Shown here one piece after another: positions 46,013 through 54,504 of a stretch of DNA of 64,000 nucleotides; position 1 is the first letter of the stretch; each line of letters starts with the position of its first letter. Source of the DNA: Flavobacteriaceae bacterium. GTDB lineage: Bacteria; Bacteroidota; Bacteroidia; Flavobacteriales; Flavobacteriaceae. A program made the position numbers and the translations under genes. Under the pieces are notes generated by a model that saw only the letters and a program-made list of their open reading frames with translations, was not told the DNA's origin and did no database searches. The stretch lies in assembly GCA_016744415.1 (NCBI GenBank), contig JADGEL010000002.1, positions 770,405 through 834,404 on the forward strand, written 5' to 3'.

Positions 46013-47707
46013 ATGCTAGGTATATACACAAGACTCTCTAAAGAAGACGACCAAAACAATTCTATAAAGAACCAAATTAGAGAAGGCAAAGAGTTTGCCG
46101 TAAAGGAGGCATTCACCTATGCTATTTATGATGAAGGGGAAGGCGTAAGTGGTACGCTAGGAATTAAAGATCGTCCTGTATTAAATACATTGACTAAAGA
46201 TATTATAGATGGTACTATTAATTCTGTTTGGGTAAGAAATCAAAATCGACTAGAAAGAGACAGCTTAACCTATCACCAATTCATAAAAATTGCTCAGAAA
46301 CATAATACTAGGTTATTTTTTGGAGGGAAAGAAATGGATTTATCAGATCCATCCCAATTACTTCAAAATTCATTAATGTCTTTAATAAATCAATATAAAA
46401 CAGACCTCCAAAGTCACCAAACTCGCAAATCATTATTAGATAACGTCAAGGAAGGAAGAGCAAATGGACGAATCTTACCATATGGTTATAAATCTAATGA
46501 AAATGGAATGCTTGTAATTGATATGGAGGAGGCTAAAATAGTTGAAAAAATATATTCTATGAGCTTAGAAGGCAAAGGGCAAAAGACTATTGCAAATTGG
46601 CTAAACGACAATAAAATCCTGACTAGGTACAATAAGATTCAAGGAACACTCACTAAAGTAAATAAATACACTAAAAAAAAGAGTTTAATTGCTAAAAAGG
46701 ATATTAAGTGGGCTGACAAAACGTCTCATGACATTATCAAAAACCCAATTTATAAAGGAGAAAGGCGTTGGAAGGGAAAAACATATGATGCTCCTCCAAT
46801 TATGACAGAGGATTATTGGGATAAAGTAAATAAGAATTTAAAGAAAAACAAAAACAATACTGGCAAAAATGTTGAACATAAATATTTATTAAAAGGATTA
46901 CTAAGATGTGCTAAATGCGGTAGAAATTATTATGGTAGGTCAAGAACTACCGACCCTATAGGATATGCAATAAGAACTAGTAAAATTGGAAAAATAAGAA
47001 AAGATTATAATTTATACACCTGTGCATCTAAAAGATATAAGCATACAAATTGCGGTAGCAAGGATATAAAACTTATTGAACTTGATGCGTTAATTTGGGG
47101 AGTATTATTTCAGGAAAAAGAATTGATTGCTAGTATTAAATCATTTCTATCAAATACAGATGTTGTCCAAAAAGAAAAAGAGACATCAAATTCAATTAAT
47201 CTTTTAAAGTTAGAACTATTAGACTTAAATAAAAAAAAGAGTATAGCAATTAATTTAGTCTTAGATGGCATTTTAACCAATGATGACCTTAAATCAAAAA
47301 TGAATAGTATAAAATCTCAAATTAATACTAGTGAAGAAAAACTGAAACACAAAACAGAATATTTAAACTCCTTAAAATCATCAGAAGATTTACTTTCCAA
47401 AAATATTGAAAGTTTAGAAAAAATAAAACATACTCTGGGTTTTGAAGACAGAAGAAATATTATACATAAATATATTGACGAAATAGTTCTATTCACAAAT
47501 CATAAAAATGACCCTACCAATATGTTCACACAAATTAATATTTACTATAAGAATGACCTTTTAGTTACTGATAAATTTTTATTTGATTTAAAACATGGTA
47601 TTGCACTTAATGTATTTAATAAAAAAGTAATTAGTTTAAATATACCTATAGATGAAGAAGCTCTTCTGACCAAATTAAAACCAGTTTTCAAAATTTATGA
47701 AAATTAA
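46013..47707 (+). CDS. Large serine recombinase (island integrase)
   Basis: A 564-residue large serine recombinase. The resolvase domain (about 1-140) has nucleophile Ser9 in IYTRLSKEDD and the Arg-rich RNQNRLERDS. The recombinase domain follows (about 155-260, GYKSNENGMLVIDMEEAKIVEKIY). A zinc ribbon (LRCAKCGRNYYGRS ... YTCASKRYKHTNC) and a long coiled coil (about 375-480) complete it. Such enzymes integrate elements at one attB without host factors. It is the first gene inside the comM junction and points into the island, so it is the probable integrase. Confidence 0.93.
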   Translation: MLGIYTRLSKEDDQNNSIKNQIREGKEFAVKEAFTYAIYDEGEGVSGTLGIKDRPVLNTLTKDIIDGTINSVWVRNQNRLERDSLTYHQFIKIAQKHNTRLFFGGKEMDLSDPSQLLQNSLMSLINQYKTDLQSHQTRKSLLDNVKEGRANGRILPYGYKSNENGMLVIDMEEAKIVEKIYSMSLEGKGQKTIANWLNDNKILTRYNKIQGTLTKVNKYTKKKSLIAKKDIKWADKTSHDIIKNPIYKGERRWKGKTYDAPPIMTEDYWDKVNKNLKKNKNNTGKNVEHKYLLKGLLRCAKCGRNYYGRSRTTDPIGYAIRTSKIGKIRKDYNLYTCASKRYKHTNCGSKDIKLIELDALIWGVLFQEKELIASIKSFLSNTDVVQKEKETSNSINLLKLELLDLNKKKSIAINLVLDGILTNDDLKSKMNSIKSQINTSEEKLKHKTEYLNSLKSSEDLLSKNIESLEKIKHTLGFEDRRNIIHKYIDEIVLFTNHKNDPTNMFTQINIYYKNDLLVTDKFLFDLKHGIALNVFNKKVISLNIPIDEEALLTKLKPVFKIYEN

Positions 47708-47818
47708 AAATGTTCAAAAATGTATTAAATGAACATTTTCAATGTTTATAGGCGTTATAGAGCTAAACAAATAAATCAATACCCATTTATATTCTAAATA
47801 ACATATTAACGAACATTT
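47707..47818 (+). repeat. Three copies of a 9-base motif around a recombinase gap
   Basis: AAAATGTTC (47707-47715) is inverted relative to GAACATTTT at 47731-47739 and at 47810-47818. The first pair forms a 9-bp stem just after the serine recombinase stop; the third stands 14 bases before the tyrosine recombinase ATG. It may be a terminator plus a recombinase or repressor binding site. Confidence 0.45.
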
Positions 47819-47832
47819 TAAACTTTTAAACT

Positions 47833-48360
47833 ATGACGGGAAGTAATTATATAGAATTTGATAGAGCATTAAATACAGGGTTCAGAATACTCAAATTTGA
47901 AAAAAATAAATCTTTTGGACTCTTAATTATATGTGGGATTAATCTTGGTGTAAGAATTCAAGATTTATTGAATCTCACATTTGAAGATTTAAGAAAAGAC
48001 CAATTCACAATAATTGAAGGAAAAACTAATAAAAAAAGAGTCTTAGCAATAAATGATAATATTAAAAAGGCACTTACCCACTTTGATGAAATCAAAACTG
48101 GATACTGTTTTAAATCACAAAAACAATCTGTATATTCAAAACAACAAATAAATAGGTTGATGAAAAAATATTTTAAAGGCAAAGTATCTTCACATAGTTT
48201 GAGAAAATCTTTTGGAAGAAGAGTATGGGAGAATGATGGAGAAAGTGAACGTAGCTTAATTTACTTGTCAGAAATTTTTAATCATAGCACTATTCAAATG
48301 ACAAGAATATATTTAGGTATTAGGCAAGAAGAATTGAATGAGGTATATTTAAGTCTATAA
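47833..48360 (+). CDS. Compact tyrosine recombinase (catalytic domain only)
   Basis: A 175-residue protein with every catalytic element of the phage-integrase family: Arg in GVRIQDLLNL, Lys in EGKTNKKR, HxxR in SSHSLRKSFG, and His and the Tyr nucleophile in FNHSTIQMTRIYLGI. The N-terminal core-binding (SAM-like) domain is absent; the chain begins about 20 residues before the catalytic fold. ATG 47833 is clear. It is not of the long integron-integrase type, as no extra IntI helix region is visible. It may resolve multimers or help excision. Confidence 0.85.
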   Translation: MTGSNYIEFDRALNTGFRILKFEKNKSFGLLIICGINLGVRIQDLLNLTFEDLRKDQFTIIEGKTNKKRVLAINDNIKKALTHFDEIKTGYCFKSQKQSVYSKQQINRLMKKYFKGKVSSHSLRKSFGRRVWENDGESERSLIYLSEIFNHSTIQMTRIYLGIRQEELNEVYLSL

Positions 48361-48435
48361 GTCAAAATATCAACAACTTCATTTTCCGTTTGAAAATTTA
48401 AAGTTATAATACCTTAGTGATTATTAAACTACACA

Positions 48436-48828
48436 ATGAAAATTATAAGCTCACAATATTTAACAGCAACTATAACAATTGGTCAGAATATCGGATACTC
48501 TGATAAATCATTTTCAAAAGGTGAGCTATATAAAATTCTCCAAACCTATCAAGATAAAAGAATAAAAGATGCCAAAATATATCTATCTGCTTTTGTTTAT
48601 TCTGGTGATATTGTAATGAGCAACCAAATTGAGAAACATTATAAAATCGAATTCATCAATTATCCGAAATTTCCACTTGATTCAAAAACTTTTAAAAAAG
48701 AAATAACAGAGCTAACGAATCATCTAATGAAAGAGTTAAAACAAAATAGAATTGTAATTGTTTTTAATGATGATATAATTATGCTTGAAGAGAATGAAAC
48801 TATTGACCCCAAAATAATAACAACTTAA
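48436..48828 (+). CDS. Hypothetical island protein
   Basis: A 130-residue soluble protein I do not recognise in detail. It has a Tyr/Ser-rich N-terminal part (ISSQYLTATITIGQNIGYSDKSFSKGELYKILQTYQDKR) and a charged helical C-terminal part. The form suggests a small alpha/beta fold with no membrane segment and no Cys. It follows the tyrosine recombinase on the same strand, 75 bases downstream. Confidence 0.6.
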   Translation: MKIISSQYLTATITIGQNIGYSDKSFSKGELYKILQTYQDKRIKDAKIYLSAFVYSGDIVMSNQIEKHYKIEFINYPKFPLDSKTFKKEITELTNHLMKELKQNRIVIVFNDDIIMLEENETIDPKIITT

Positions 48829-48980
48829 AATAATAGTAATAATAAGGGTAAATAAGCACCAAAACAGAGCCTGTGACAAGCCCTTATAAAAAACTTATAT
48901 AACATCATTAAATTTCACATTCTTAGCCTCCTATCTTATGTAATTTTAAAAAGAAGGTGGGGTATGGAGAAGTCTCACTT

Positions 48981-49023
48981 TTTGATACGGGGGTCATACT
49001 GGGATGAGGTATGTCCTGTCAAA
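48981..49023 (+). other. Strong imperfect hairpin upstream of XRE gene end
   Basis: Outer arms TTTGATA (48981-48987) with TGTCAAA (49017-49023, one G-T) and inner arms CATAC (48995-48999) with GTATG (49009-49013), with GG/CC pairing between. No T run follows on either strand directly. It lies in the gap 48829-49059, which has no ORF. It could be a small RNA, a transfer-origin-like site or a recombinase site. Confidence 0.4.
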
Positions 49024-49059
49024 GCTTAATCAATTTCAAAAAAAAAATTAAATTTTTTT

Positions 49060-49281
49060 TTAATCAAAAAAGTCTTTAATACTTACGTCTAATGCTTTTG
49101 CAATTTTAAGCAACGTTACTACTGAAAAATTATTTTCTCCTCTCTCAATTCGACCAAGCTGATTTTTGGATAAGTCACTATCAATATTAAGCTCAAATTG
49201 ACTTAAACCTTTGTTAAGTCTTAGCTCCTTTACTCTTTTTCCAATCTTTAATAATGCTGTTTTATCCTCAATTTTAGACAT
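49060..49281 (-). CDS. XRE-family helix-turn-helix regulator
   Basis: A 73-residue single-domain HTH_3 protein (KIGKRVKELRLNKGLSQFELNIDSDLSKNQLGRIERGENNFSVVTLLKIAKALDVSIKDFF). It is typical of repressors that control mobile elements or toxin-antitoxin loci. It is divergent from the 49395 gene, with 113 bases between them, so it may control that promoter and its own. Confidence 0.92.
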   Translation of the reverse strand: MSKIEDKTALLKIGKRVKELRLNKGLSQFELNIDSDLSKNQLGRIERGENNFSVVTLLKIAKALDVSIKDFFD

Positions 49282-49323
49282 CGCATAAAATTGATTCTTT
49301 CTTTACCTTTTGTTGACCCCATA

Positions 49324-49355
49324 TTTGTGGTATTGTTAAATATTTTGTATCTCTG
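49324..49355 (+). promoter_or_regulatory. Promoter of the 49395 gene
   Basis: TTTG (49324-49327), 20 bases, TATCTCTG (49348-49355), close to the Bacteroidetes consensus. Confidence 0.55.
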
Positions 49356-49394
49356 CATTCGTAAAACTTATTTAAACCATAATCAACCTAAATC

Positions 49395-49763
49395 ATGAAA
49401 AACTTTTTATTTGTTATCACTTTGTTAGTATCCTCATTTATGTTTTCTCAAAATATCAATGCAACGACAGAAGACGGTAAGGCAGTAATTTTAAAATCAA
49501 ACAATACATGGTCTTATACTGATGGATCTGAATCTAAAGAGGAAGGCTGTAACTTGGGGGAAGACTTTAAACAATCTAAAGTAAATAAAGGACTTCTAAA
49601 ATTTGTTATGGTAGATACTGATAGTAATGCCGATGAGATCATATTTATTAGATCAAGGAGAAGTGTAGGAGGTGGCAATTGGACGCTTTGCGTAAAAGGA
49701 AGAAAGATATCTTACAAGAGAGTTGGCTCTGTATATATGAGAGCTGGTGACGACCCATTTTGA
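49395..49763 (+). CDS. Small exported hypothetical protein
   Basis: A 122-residue protein with signal peptide (MKNFLFVITLLVSSFMFSQ), then NATTEDGKAVILKSNNTWSY, a segment common in exported Bacteroidetes proteins of unknown role, and a basic C-terminal beta-rich part (IFIRSRRSVGGGNWTLCVKGRKISYKRVG). Two Cys (about 54 and 99) could form a disulfide. No partner gene indicates its role. Confidence 0.65.
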   Translation: MKNFLFVITLLVSSFMFSQNINATTEDGKAVILKSNNTWSYTDGSESKEEGCNLGEDFKQSKVNKGLLKFVMVDTDSNADEIIFIRSRRSVGGGNWTLCVKGRKISYKRVGSVYMRAGDDPF

Positions 49764-49849
49764 ATGAAAATCAAATACGGCTTTTATGAGTCAATCAAGA
49801 ACTTTTCTTATTCAATTATTAATGCACAACGTGTTAGTAAATATATATT

Positions 49850-50884
49850 ATGACAGTTATAATAATTATTGCAGTGGTAATTTTCTTATGGTGGTCTTTA
49901 GTACCTGCCAAGTCAAGAGAACCAAATCTAACTGATATTATTAATAATGCTCAAAGGGATAATGGGAATTATTCTAATGTTTACAGTACTGATTTTTTAA
50001 GGGGTAACTACTATTATTCAGATAAGTTCCCAAAAGAATCTAAGGATATATTAGTGTTTACTGGTACAAAATTTGAATGTGAAAATTATGTGTATCATTA
50101 TAATTCCGATTCAAAATTAACTAAAGACAAACTAATTGTCGAGACTAAGGAAATAGAAAATATAGAACTTAACCTTCCCCCTATACCTAAAAAAAAAGAT
50201 TTTTATGATATTGAAAAAACAAATCCTTATAACTATTCTATTTCAGCAAAAAATATTGATGAGATAAAGCATTATATAGATGCAGGTGAAACTAGAAATA
50301 TAAGCAGTATTATATTAAATGAATGTTTTATTACCGAAGAACTTAATAATATTATAAATGAAAATTATTGGAGGGATAATATGATGCTTGAATTGAACGA
50401 TTGTGTTTTAGAAGATATAAATTGGTCTAATTTAGGTATGAGCAGTAAATCATGGAAGTTTAATTCTATAACGGTAAAAAATATTAATGAAATTAAGCAA
50501 TTAACAAGTATAATTATAACAAGGGATATAAAATCTATTACCTTAAAAAGGTGCCTCATTACTGAAGAACTTATTGATATAATTAACAATAATTCTTGGA
50601 ATCCAGATATTTTTGGAATTTCACTAGAGAATTGTGATTTAATAAATTTTAATTTATTAATGAAATTAAACAAGGTAGTTAGTTTTTCTTTTAATAAGTA
50701 TTCAGCAAAAATTGATGATAACTTTATAGATTTATTAAAAATCAACAGAGTCCGCAGTCTGAATATATCTTATAAAAATAACACTGAAGAAGAAACGAAG
50801 GCTTATAATCTAGAAATGCTTCAAAACTTGAAGAACATCCAAGTAACCAACATAAAAGCCGCTATATATATAAACAAAAATTGA
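49850..50884 (+). CDS. Membrane-anchored hypothetical protein with two internal repeats
   Basis: A 344-residue protein with an N-terminal membrane helix (residues 2-16). Two repeats of about 62 residues (133-195 and 209-270) share the frame KNIxEIK...RxIxSIxLxxCxITEELxxIIN...W. The spacing of hydrophobic residues is like leucine-rich repeats, so a solenoid is possible. A third weaker unit may cover 285-335. I do not recognise the family. It lies alone, 86 bases after the previous ORF. Confidence 0.6.
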   Translation: MTVIIIIAVVIFLWWSLVPAKSREPNLTDIINNAQRDNGNYSNVYSTDFLRGNYYYSDKFPKESKDILVFTGTKFECENYVYHYNSDSKLTKDKLIVETKEIENIELNLPPIPKKKDFYDIEKTNPYNYSISAKNIDEIKHYIDAGETRNISSIILNECFITEELNNIINENYWRDNMMLELNDCVLEDINWSNLGMSSKSWKFNSITVKNINEIKQLTSIIITRDIKSITLKRCLITEELIDIINNNSWNPDIFGISLENCDLINFNLLMKLNKVVSFSFNKYSAKIDDNFIDLLKINRVRSLNISYKNNTEEETKAYNLEMLQNLKNIQVTNIKAAIYINKN

Positions 50885-51017
50885 TGATATTTTTGGAAAT
50901 TTACAATACAATTCTATGTTATATATTTGGTAGAGGTTAATTTAAATTAATCAATTATTTTATAATTAAACTAGGGATTATCAACATATTTTTCGTACCT
51001 CTGTACTATCATTACGA

Positions 51018-51077
51018 ATTCTCATAAAAAGAGAATAGCAACCTGCTAAAAACAAGCGAAGGTGCTTTAACAATGAG
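51018..51077 (+). ncRNA. Candidate structured leader RNA upstream of the 51168 gene
   Basis: Three short hairpins stand in a row: ATTCTC/GAGAAT (51018-51036), TAGCA/TGCTA (51036-51048), AAGC/GCTT (51054-51067). CTCAT (51021-51025) can instead pair with ATGAG (51073-51077) and close the group. It is in the 283-base gap 50885-51167, which has no ORF. Confidence 0.4.
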
Positions 51078-51167
51078 CCTAATACAAAGGAAAAAAATGT
51101 TTCTACCTAAAATTTTATTTGCTCTTAGTTTACGTAATGATTTTTATTAATCTTAAAATATATTATT

Positions 51168-51566
51168 ATGGTAACTGAATTAATTAAACTAAAAGTAAAA
51201 AAGGAATCTGCAACAGGAACAGAATCAGAACGAATTATTAAATATTTTGTTGAATCCTGTAAACGATTGGACGCATCAATATTTGAGCCTTTAATTTCAG
51301 AGGAGCAAATGTTTGAATCCCTAGACAAATACCGCTTTTTACAATCATTAAAAGATAAATTTGATTTTTGGAAAAACGAGGGTTTTACAAGAACAGAAAT
51401 GAAAGAAGGAACTTGTGGGATGTGCCATTATGGAGAGATGGTTTATGAATTTTACGTTAATGATTCAAAAATTGCATTTGCATATATAATTCATAATAAT
51501 AATAATAATGAATTGGAGGATATATTTATTTGTAATGGAGCAAGTGGATATAGTAGTTGTCATTAA
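51168..51566 (+). CDS. Hypothetical protein with Cys-rich centre
   Basis: A 132-residue soluble protein that I do not recognise. The C-terminal half holds GTCGMCHYGEMVYEFY and FICNGASGYSSCH, four Cys and two His in a layout that could bind zinc, separated by a low-complexity Asn run (HNNNNNELED). It follows a possible structured leader by 90 bases. Confidence 0.6.
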   Translation: MVTELIKLKVKKESATGTESERIIKYFVESCKRLDASIFEPLISEEQMFESLDKYRFLQSLKDKFDFWKNEGFTRTEMKEGTCGMCHYGEMVYEFYVNDSKIAFAYIIHNNNNNELEDIFICNGASGYSSCH

Positions 51567-51718
51567 GAATGTAATTTTGGGAAGGAGTAATATTTCTTTA
51601 AAAAAAGTGTTAAAAGTAATAGGATGGTATTTAATAGTAATAAAAATGAATTTCACCCTCAAAAAGTAGCCATTAGAGGGTGGGTTATGTTTAAAGAATA
51701 CTAATTGACATCAATTAA

Positions 51719-52228
51719 ATGAAAAGACTAAAGAAGGTAGGCTATATCATTTTGGGAGTGATAGTTTTAGGATTATTAATTCCTCAAAACATGCAAATGC
51801 CAGTTCAAGGAGCAACTTCATCTGACTATAATAAAAATTCCTATTGGGCTTATCCGTGGGGTCGAAGTATCACGCATAAAGGGGTAGATATTTTTGCTAA
51901 AAAAGGAACAAAAATTATACCTGCAACTTCTGGTTTGGTTTTGTATTCTGGGAACATAAATGTAGGCGGAAATATAATTGTAATTCTAAGTTCTAAATGG
52001 CGTTTGAATTATTACGCTCATTTGGAGAGTTTAGATATTGAAACTTTGAATTGGGCTAGTAAAAATGAAGTTATAGGAACAGTTGGAGATAGTGGGAATG
52101 CCAAAGGAAAACCACCTCATTTACATTATTCTATTATGACACCAATTCCACATCTATGGAAAATTGATGACTCTCCACAAGGTTGGAGGAAGATGTTTTA
52201 TGTTAATCCCATCCCATTGATTGAATAA
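51719..52228 (+). CDS. M23-family metallopeptidase
   Basis: A 169-residue protein with an N-terminal membrane anchor or uncleaved signal (residues 7-22) and a LytM/M23 domain. Zinc ligands are His53 and Asp57 in THKGVDIFA and His136 in PPHLHYSI; His101 (YYAHLE) and His134 complete the site. M23 enzymes cut peptide bonds in peptidoglycan. On a mobile island it may open the wall or act as a toxin, but no transfer genes are near. The ATG at 51719 is clear. Confidence 0.88.
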   Translation: MKRLKKVGYIILGVIVLGLLIPQNMQMPVQGATSSDYNKNSYWAYPWGRSITHKGVDIFAKKGTKIIPATSGLVLYSGNINVGGNIIVILSSKWRLNYYAHLESLDIETLNWASKNEVIGTVGDSGNAKGKPPHLHYSIMTPIPHLWKIDDSPQGWRKMFYVNPIPLIE

Positions 52229-52269
52229 ACTTAAATAAAAAAAATGTTGATGTTAATATTGCTATAATT

Positions 52270-52383
52270 AAGCATCAAGAATAGAAGGTATTTGGATTTG
52301 TCTTTATTTTGACTGACTGTCCGCATTCTAAACCACCGTGGATTGACTTTCTCGGTTGGTACGCAATAGCGTTCTTGATGCTT
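52270..52383. repeat. 114-bp element bounded by 12-bp inverted repeats
   Basis: AAGCATCAAGAA (52270-52281) and its exact complement TTCTTGATGCTT (52372-52383) enclose 90 bases without an ORF. The inside has a small hairpin ACGCAATAGCGT. It lies between the convergent M23 and VirE-N-type genes, so it may be a shared terminator-like RNA or a miniature element. Confidence 0.5.
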
Positions 52384-52397
52384 GAATAATTAAAGTA

Positions 52398-53624
52398 TTA
52401 CTTCTTTTTTTCTCTATTAGCTATGAAATCAGCTTTTAACTTATTTATTTCTGATTTAAAATAACGGTAATATTCATTGATTGTATTTTCACACATACCA
52501 ACTTTTTTAGCTAATGCAATTTGTGATATTTTACCATCTTTAAGAATGTCCCAATTTTTAATACCTTTCTCAGTTCTTAATTTTGACTTCTTCTTTTTAA
52601 CTCTACCTACTGCTCCACCAACGATTTTATACTTTTCAGTTTGGGATAAACTAGATTCTGGATTGAAGACAACTAACCTCTCCTTATTAAGATTTGGGTT
52701 TAAATCATTCTTATTTAAATTCTTCTGAATGATTAACTCAATTTCACTATTCTCCATTGGGACATCACATCTACCTGCTATCCCATAAATTACTTTTTTA
52801 TAACGTTCACTAGAAATCGTTGGATTAAGGGCTTTAATTTGGTACGCTATTGTAGATATAATAGAATTCCTAGAACCCTTTTTTATAGTATATGGAATAA
52901 ACAAATTAGCACATTTAAGCCTTTCATTCTCAAAAGTTAAATAATCTTTACCCTCAAAATCTATTTCATGTAGATTGTCATATACTAATTCCACCCCCAC
53001 TTCATTAGTAACCTTCTTTTTCTTTTTCTTAGAGTATGTAATGGGGGTGTTTTCATTATTTAATGTAGTATTAGTTGTATAATGCTCATAATTACATTTA
53101 GATACTACCCATGCCTTTGAATTATCATTGTAAAATGCAAATGGGTCATAACTTTGAACTGTGAACTGTGAAGGCTTACATGCATTCATGTCAGGGTCAA
53201 TACCTAAATGGGATGAAATATCTAAATATGTGGATTTAAAGTTATCCTTAGTTAATCCATCAACTTTAACTGCTAATCCGATTCCGTTATTTGATAAAGA
53301 ATTCCATTTTGCCATGATATATTTATTATCAAGATTAATTTTCACATCATTATCAATATCAATATAAATCACCCCTGACGCTTCTTTTGTATTAGCATCC
53401 TTTTTATACTTATTATAAGTAAAGTTTAAAGTATAACATGGCAACTCTTTTGTTTTTATCAAATCATATTCTTCAATATTCCCGTTTTTTCTTAGCTCTC
53501 TTGCTTCTTTTATTGTGTAAAGAATAGACTGATTAGGATTTCTAACCGCCTCAATGAATTGCGAGAATTCTATTTCTTCCATTACTTGAGGGCTTTTTAC
53601 ATTTTTGAATTTGTTTATCATCAT
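52398..53624 (-). CDS. VirE N-terminal (BT4734-like) domain protein with C-terminal HTH
   Basis: A 408-residue protein of a type common on Bacteroidetes mobile elements. The N-terminal half (LPCYTLNFTYNKYKKDANTKEASGVIYIDIDND, then NGIGLAVKVDGLT and PSQFTVQSYDP) matches the BT4734/VirE-N domain, related in pattern to primase-like proteins. The C-terminal part (GKISQIALAKKVGMCENTINEYYRYFKSEI) is a helix-turn-helix. A role in replication or DNA processing of the element is likely. It starts two bases after the restored end of the excisionase-like gene, so the two form an operon. Confidence 0.82.
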   Translation of the reverse strand: MMINKFKNVKSPQVMEEIEFSQFIEAVRNPNQSILYTIKEARELRKNGNIEEYDLIKTKELPCYTLNFTYNKYKKDANTKEASGVIYIDIDNDVKINLDNKYIMAKWNSLSNNGIGLAVKVDGLTKDNFKSTYLDISSHLGIDPDMNACKPSQFTVQSYDPFAFYNDNSKAWVVSKCNYEHYTTNTTLNNENTPITYSKKKKKKVTNEVGVELVYDNLHEIDFEGKDYLTFENERLKCANLFIPYTIKKGSRNSIISTIAYQIKALNPTISSERYKKVIYGIAGRCDVPMENSEIELIIQKNLNKNDLNPNLNKERLVVFNPESSLSQTEKYKIVGGAVGRVKKKKSKLRTEKGIKNWDILKDGKISQIALAKKVGMCENTINEYYRYFKSEINKLKADFIANREKKK

Positions 53625-53626
53625 TA

Positions 53627-53898
53627 TTATCTATTTAAATTTAACTTACTTTTAATTTCTGCTTTGGAGTAATAAACCCTGCTACCCAAATACATTGGTA
53701 GAACACTCCTTTTTTCGCCCAACTATTAAATTTAGGCAAACTCCCTTTTAAAATTTTTACTGTTTCTTTTCTCGTGAACAGCTTTAACGATTCATTGTTT
53801 ATTCCTACTTTAATACCACTAATAGAGTCTTTTAACATTGCTTCAAATTTGGCAAATAACTCTCCTGTAGAAATCTCTTGGATTTCAAATTTTCTCAT
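53627..53898 (-). pseudogene. Excisionase/HTH_17-like DNA-binding protein, frameshifted
   Basis: The N-terminal 65 residues read as the usual Bacteroidetes mobile-element HTH protein (LKLFTRKETVKILKGSLPKFNSWAKKGV). After GGAGT near 53704 the annotated frame continues with unrelated GFITPKQKLKVS. The other frame (two bases more, or one less) reads VLPMYLGSRVYYSKAEIKSKLNLNR and stops at 53627, two bases before the next gene. That is the expected end of the wing and last helix. So a -1/+2 shift has occurred, or there is a sequence error. Confidence 0.8.
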
Positions 53899-53918
53899 TA
53901 TTTAAAAATTTATTAGTT

Positions 53919-53940
53919 ATAATAACCTTATGGTTATTAT
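53919..53940. promoter_or_regulatory. Palindrome upstream of the excisionase-like gene
   Basis: Arms ATAATAACC and GGTTATTAT with a 4-base loop, 21 bases upstream of the ATG on the minus strand. It is a candidate operator. Confidence 0.5.
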
Positions 53941-54504
53941 TTATTTGAGGACAGACATATCTATTTCCTGTATACAGAGTTACAACTTATCTTTTTCTTG
54001 TGCAAATTTTTAACATATTGATTTAAAGCCTCTTAAATCATTTTATTTGAAATAAAAAAAAAATAATTATCTCGTTGATATTTATAGGGTTATGATGCAT
54101 TTCAAATAGAGCAATTCACTTTTTTAAATTTAAATAAAGTAATTTGACAAGAATTATGTTAAAATTGAAATTTTTATCACTTAGAAATACCTTTTAAAAA
54201 TGGTTGTTTTTTGATAAAAGTGTCAGATTTCTATTTTTGGACGTAAAAAATAAACAAAAGACAACCTAAAGTTCACTCATTATTACGTCAATTTTAAATA
54301 CTTTTTTGTCTTTTAGTATAAATTAATTATTATAAATATTTTAATGACAGGAGAACAACTGAAGACAGGTTACGGAAAGTAGCAAGGCGATTTAAGAGCC
54401 AATAGTAAATTAACAGCCTATTAAATATAGTTTTTATAAGAGTTAATTGTTTTAAGCCTTCAAAAAATATTATCCTTATATTAGTTGTCTTCTAATCAAC
54501 TGCT
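53941..54504. other. AT-rich non-coding gap
   Basis: About 560 bases without a credible ORF, very A/T rich. Apart from the RNA candidate at 54341-54424 I see no conserved gene remnant. It separates the minus-strand regulatory pair from the plus-strand three-gene operon and should hold both promoters. Confidence 0.5.
54341..54424 (+). ncRNA. Candidate structured RNA upstream of the three-gene operon
   Basis: This stretch is richer in G and C than its surroundings and folds by eye into AACTG/CAG-TT (one bulge), GGC/GCC (54386-54400) and AATAG/CTATT (54401-54422). It lies 80 bases before the operon start. Its function is unknown. Confidence 0.35.

Noticed and set aside
54341..54424. Retron-like msr/msd RNA
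   Set aside because: No reverse transcriptase gene is found anywhere in the window.
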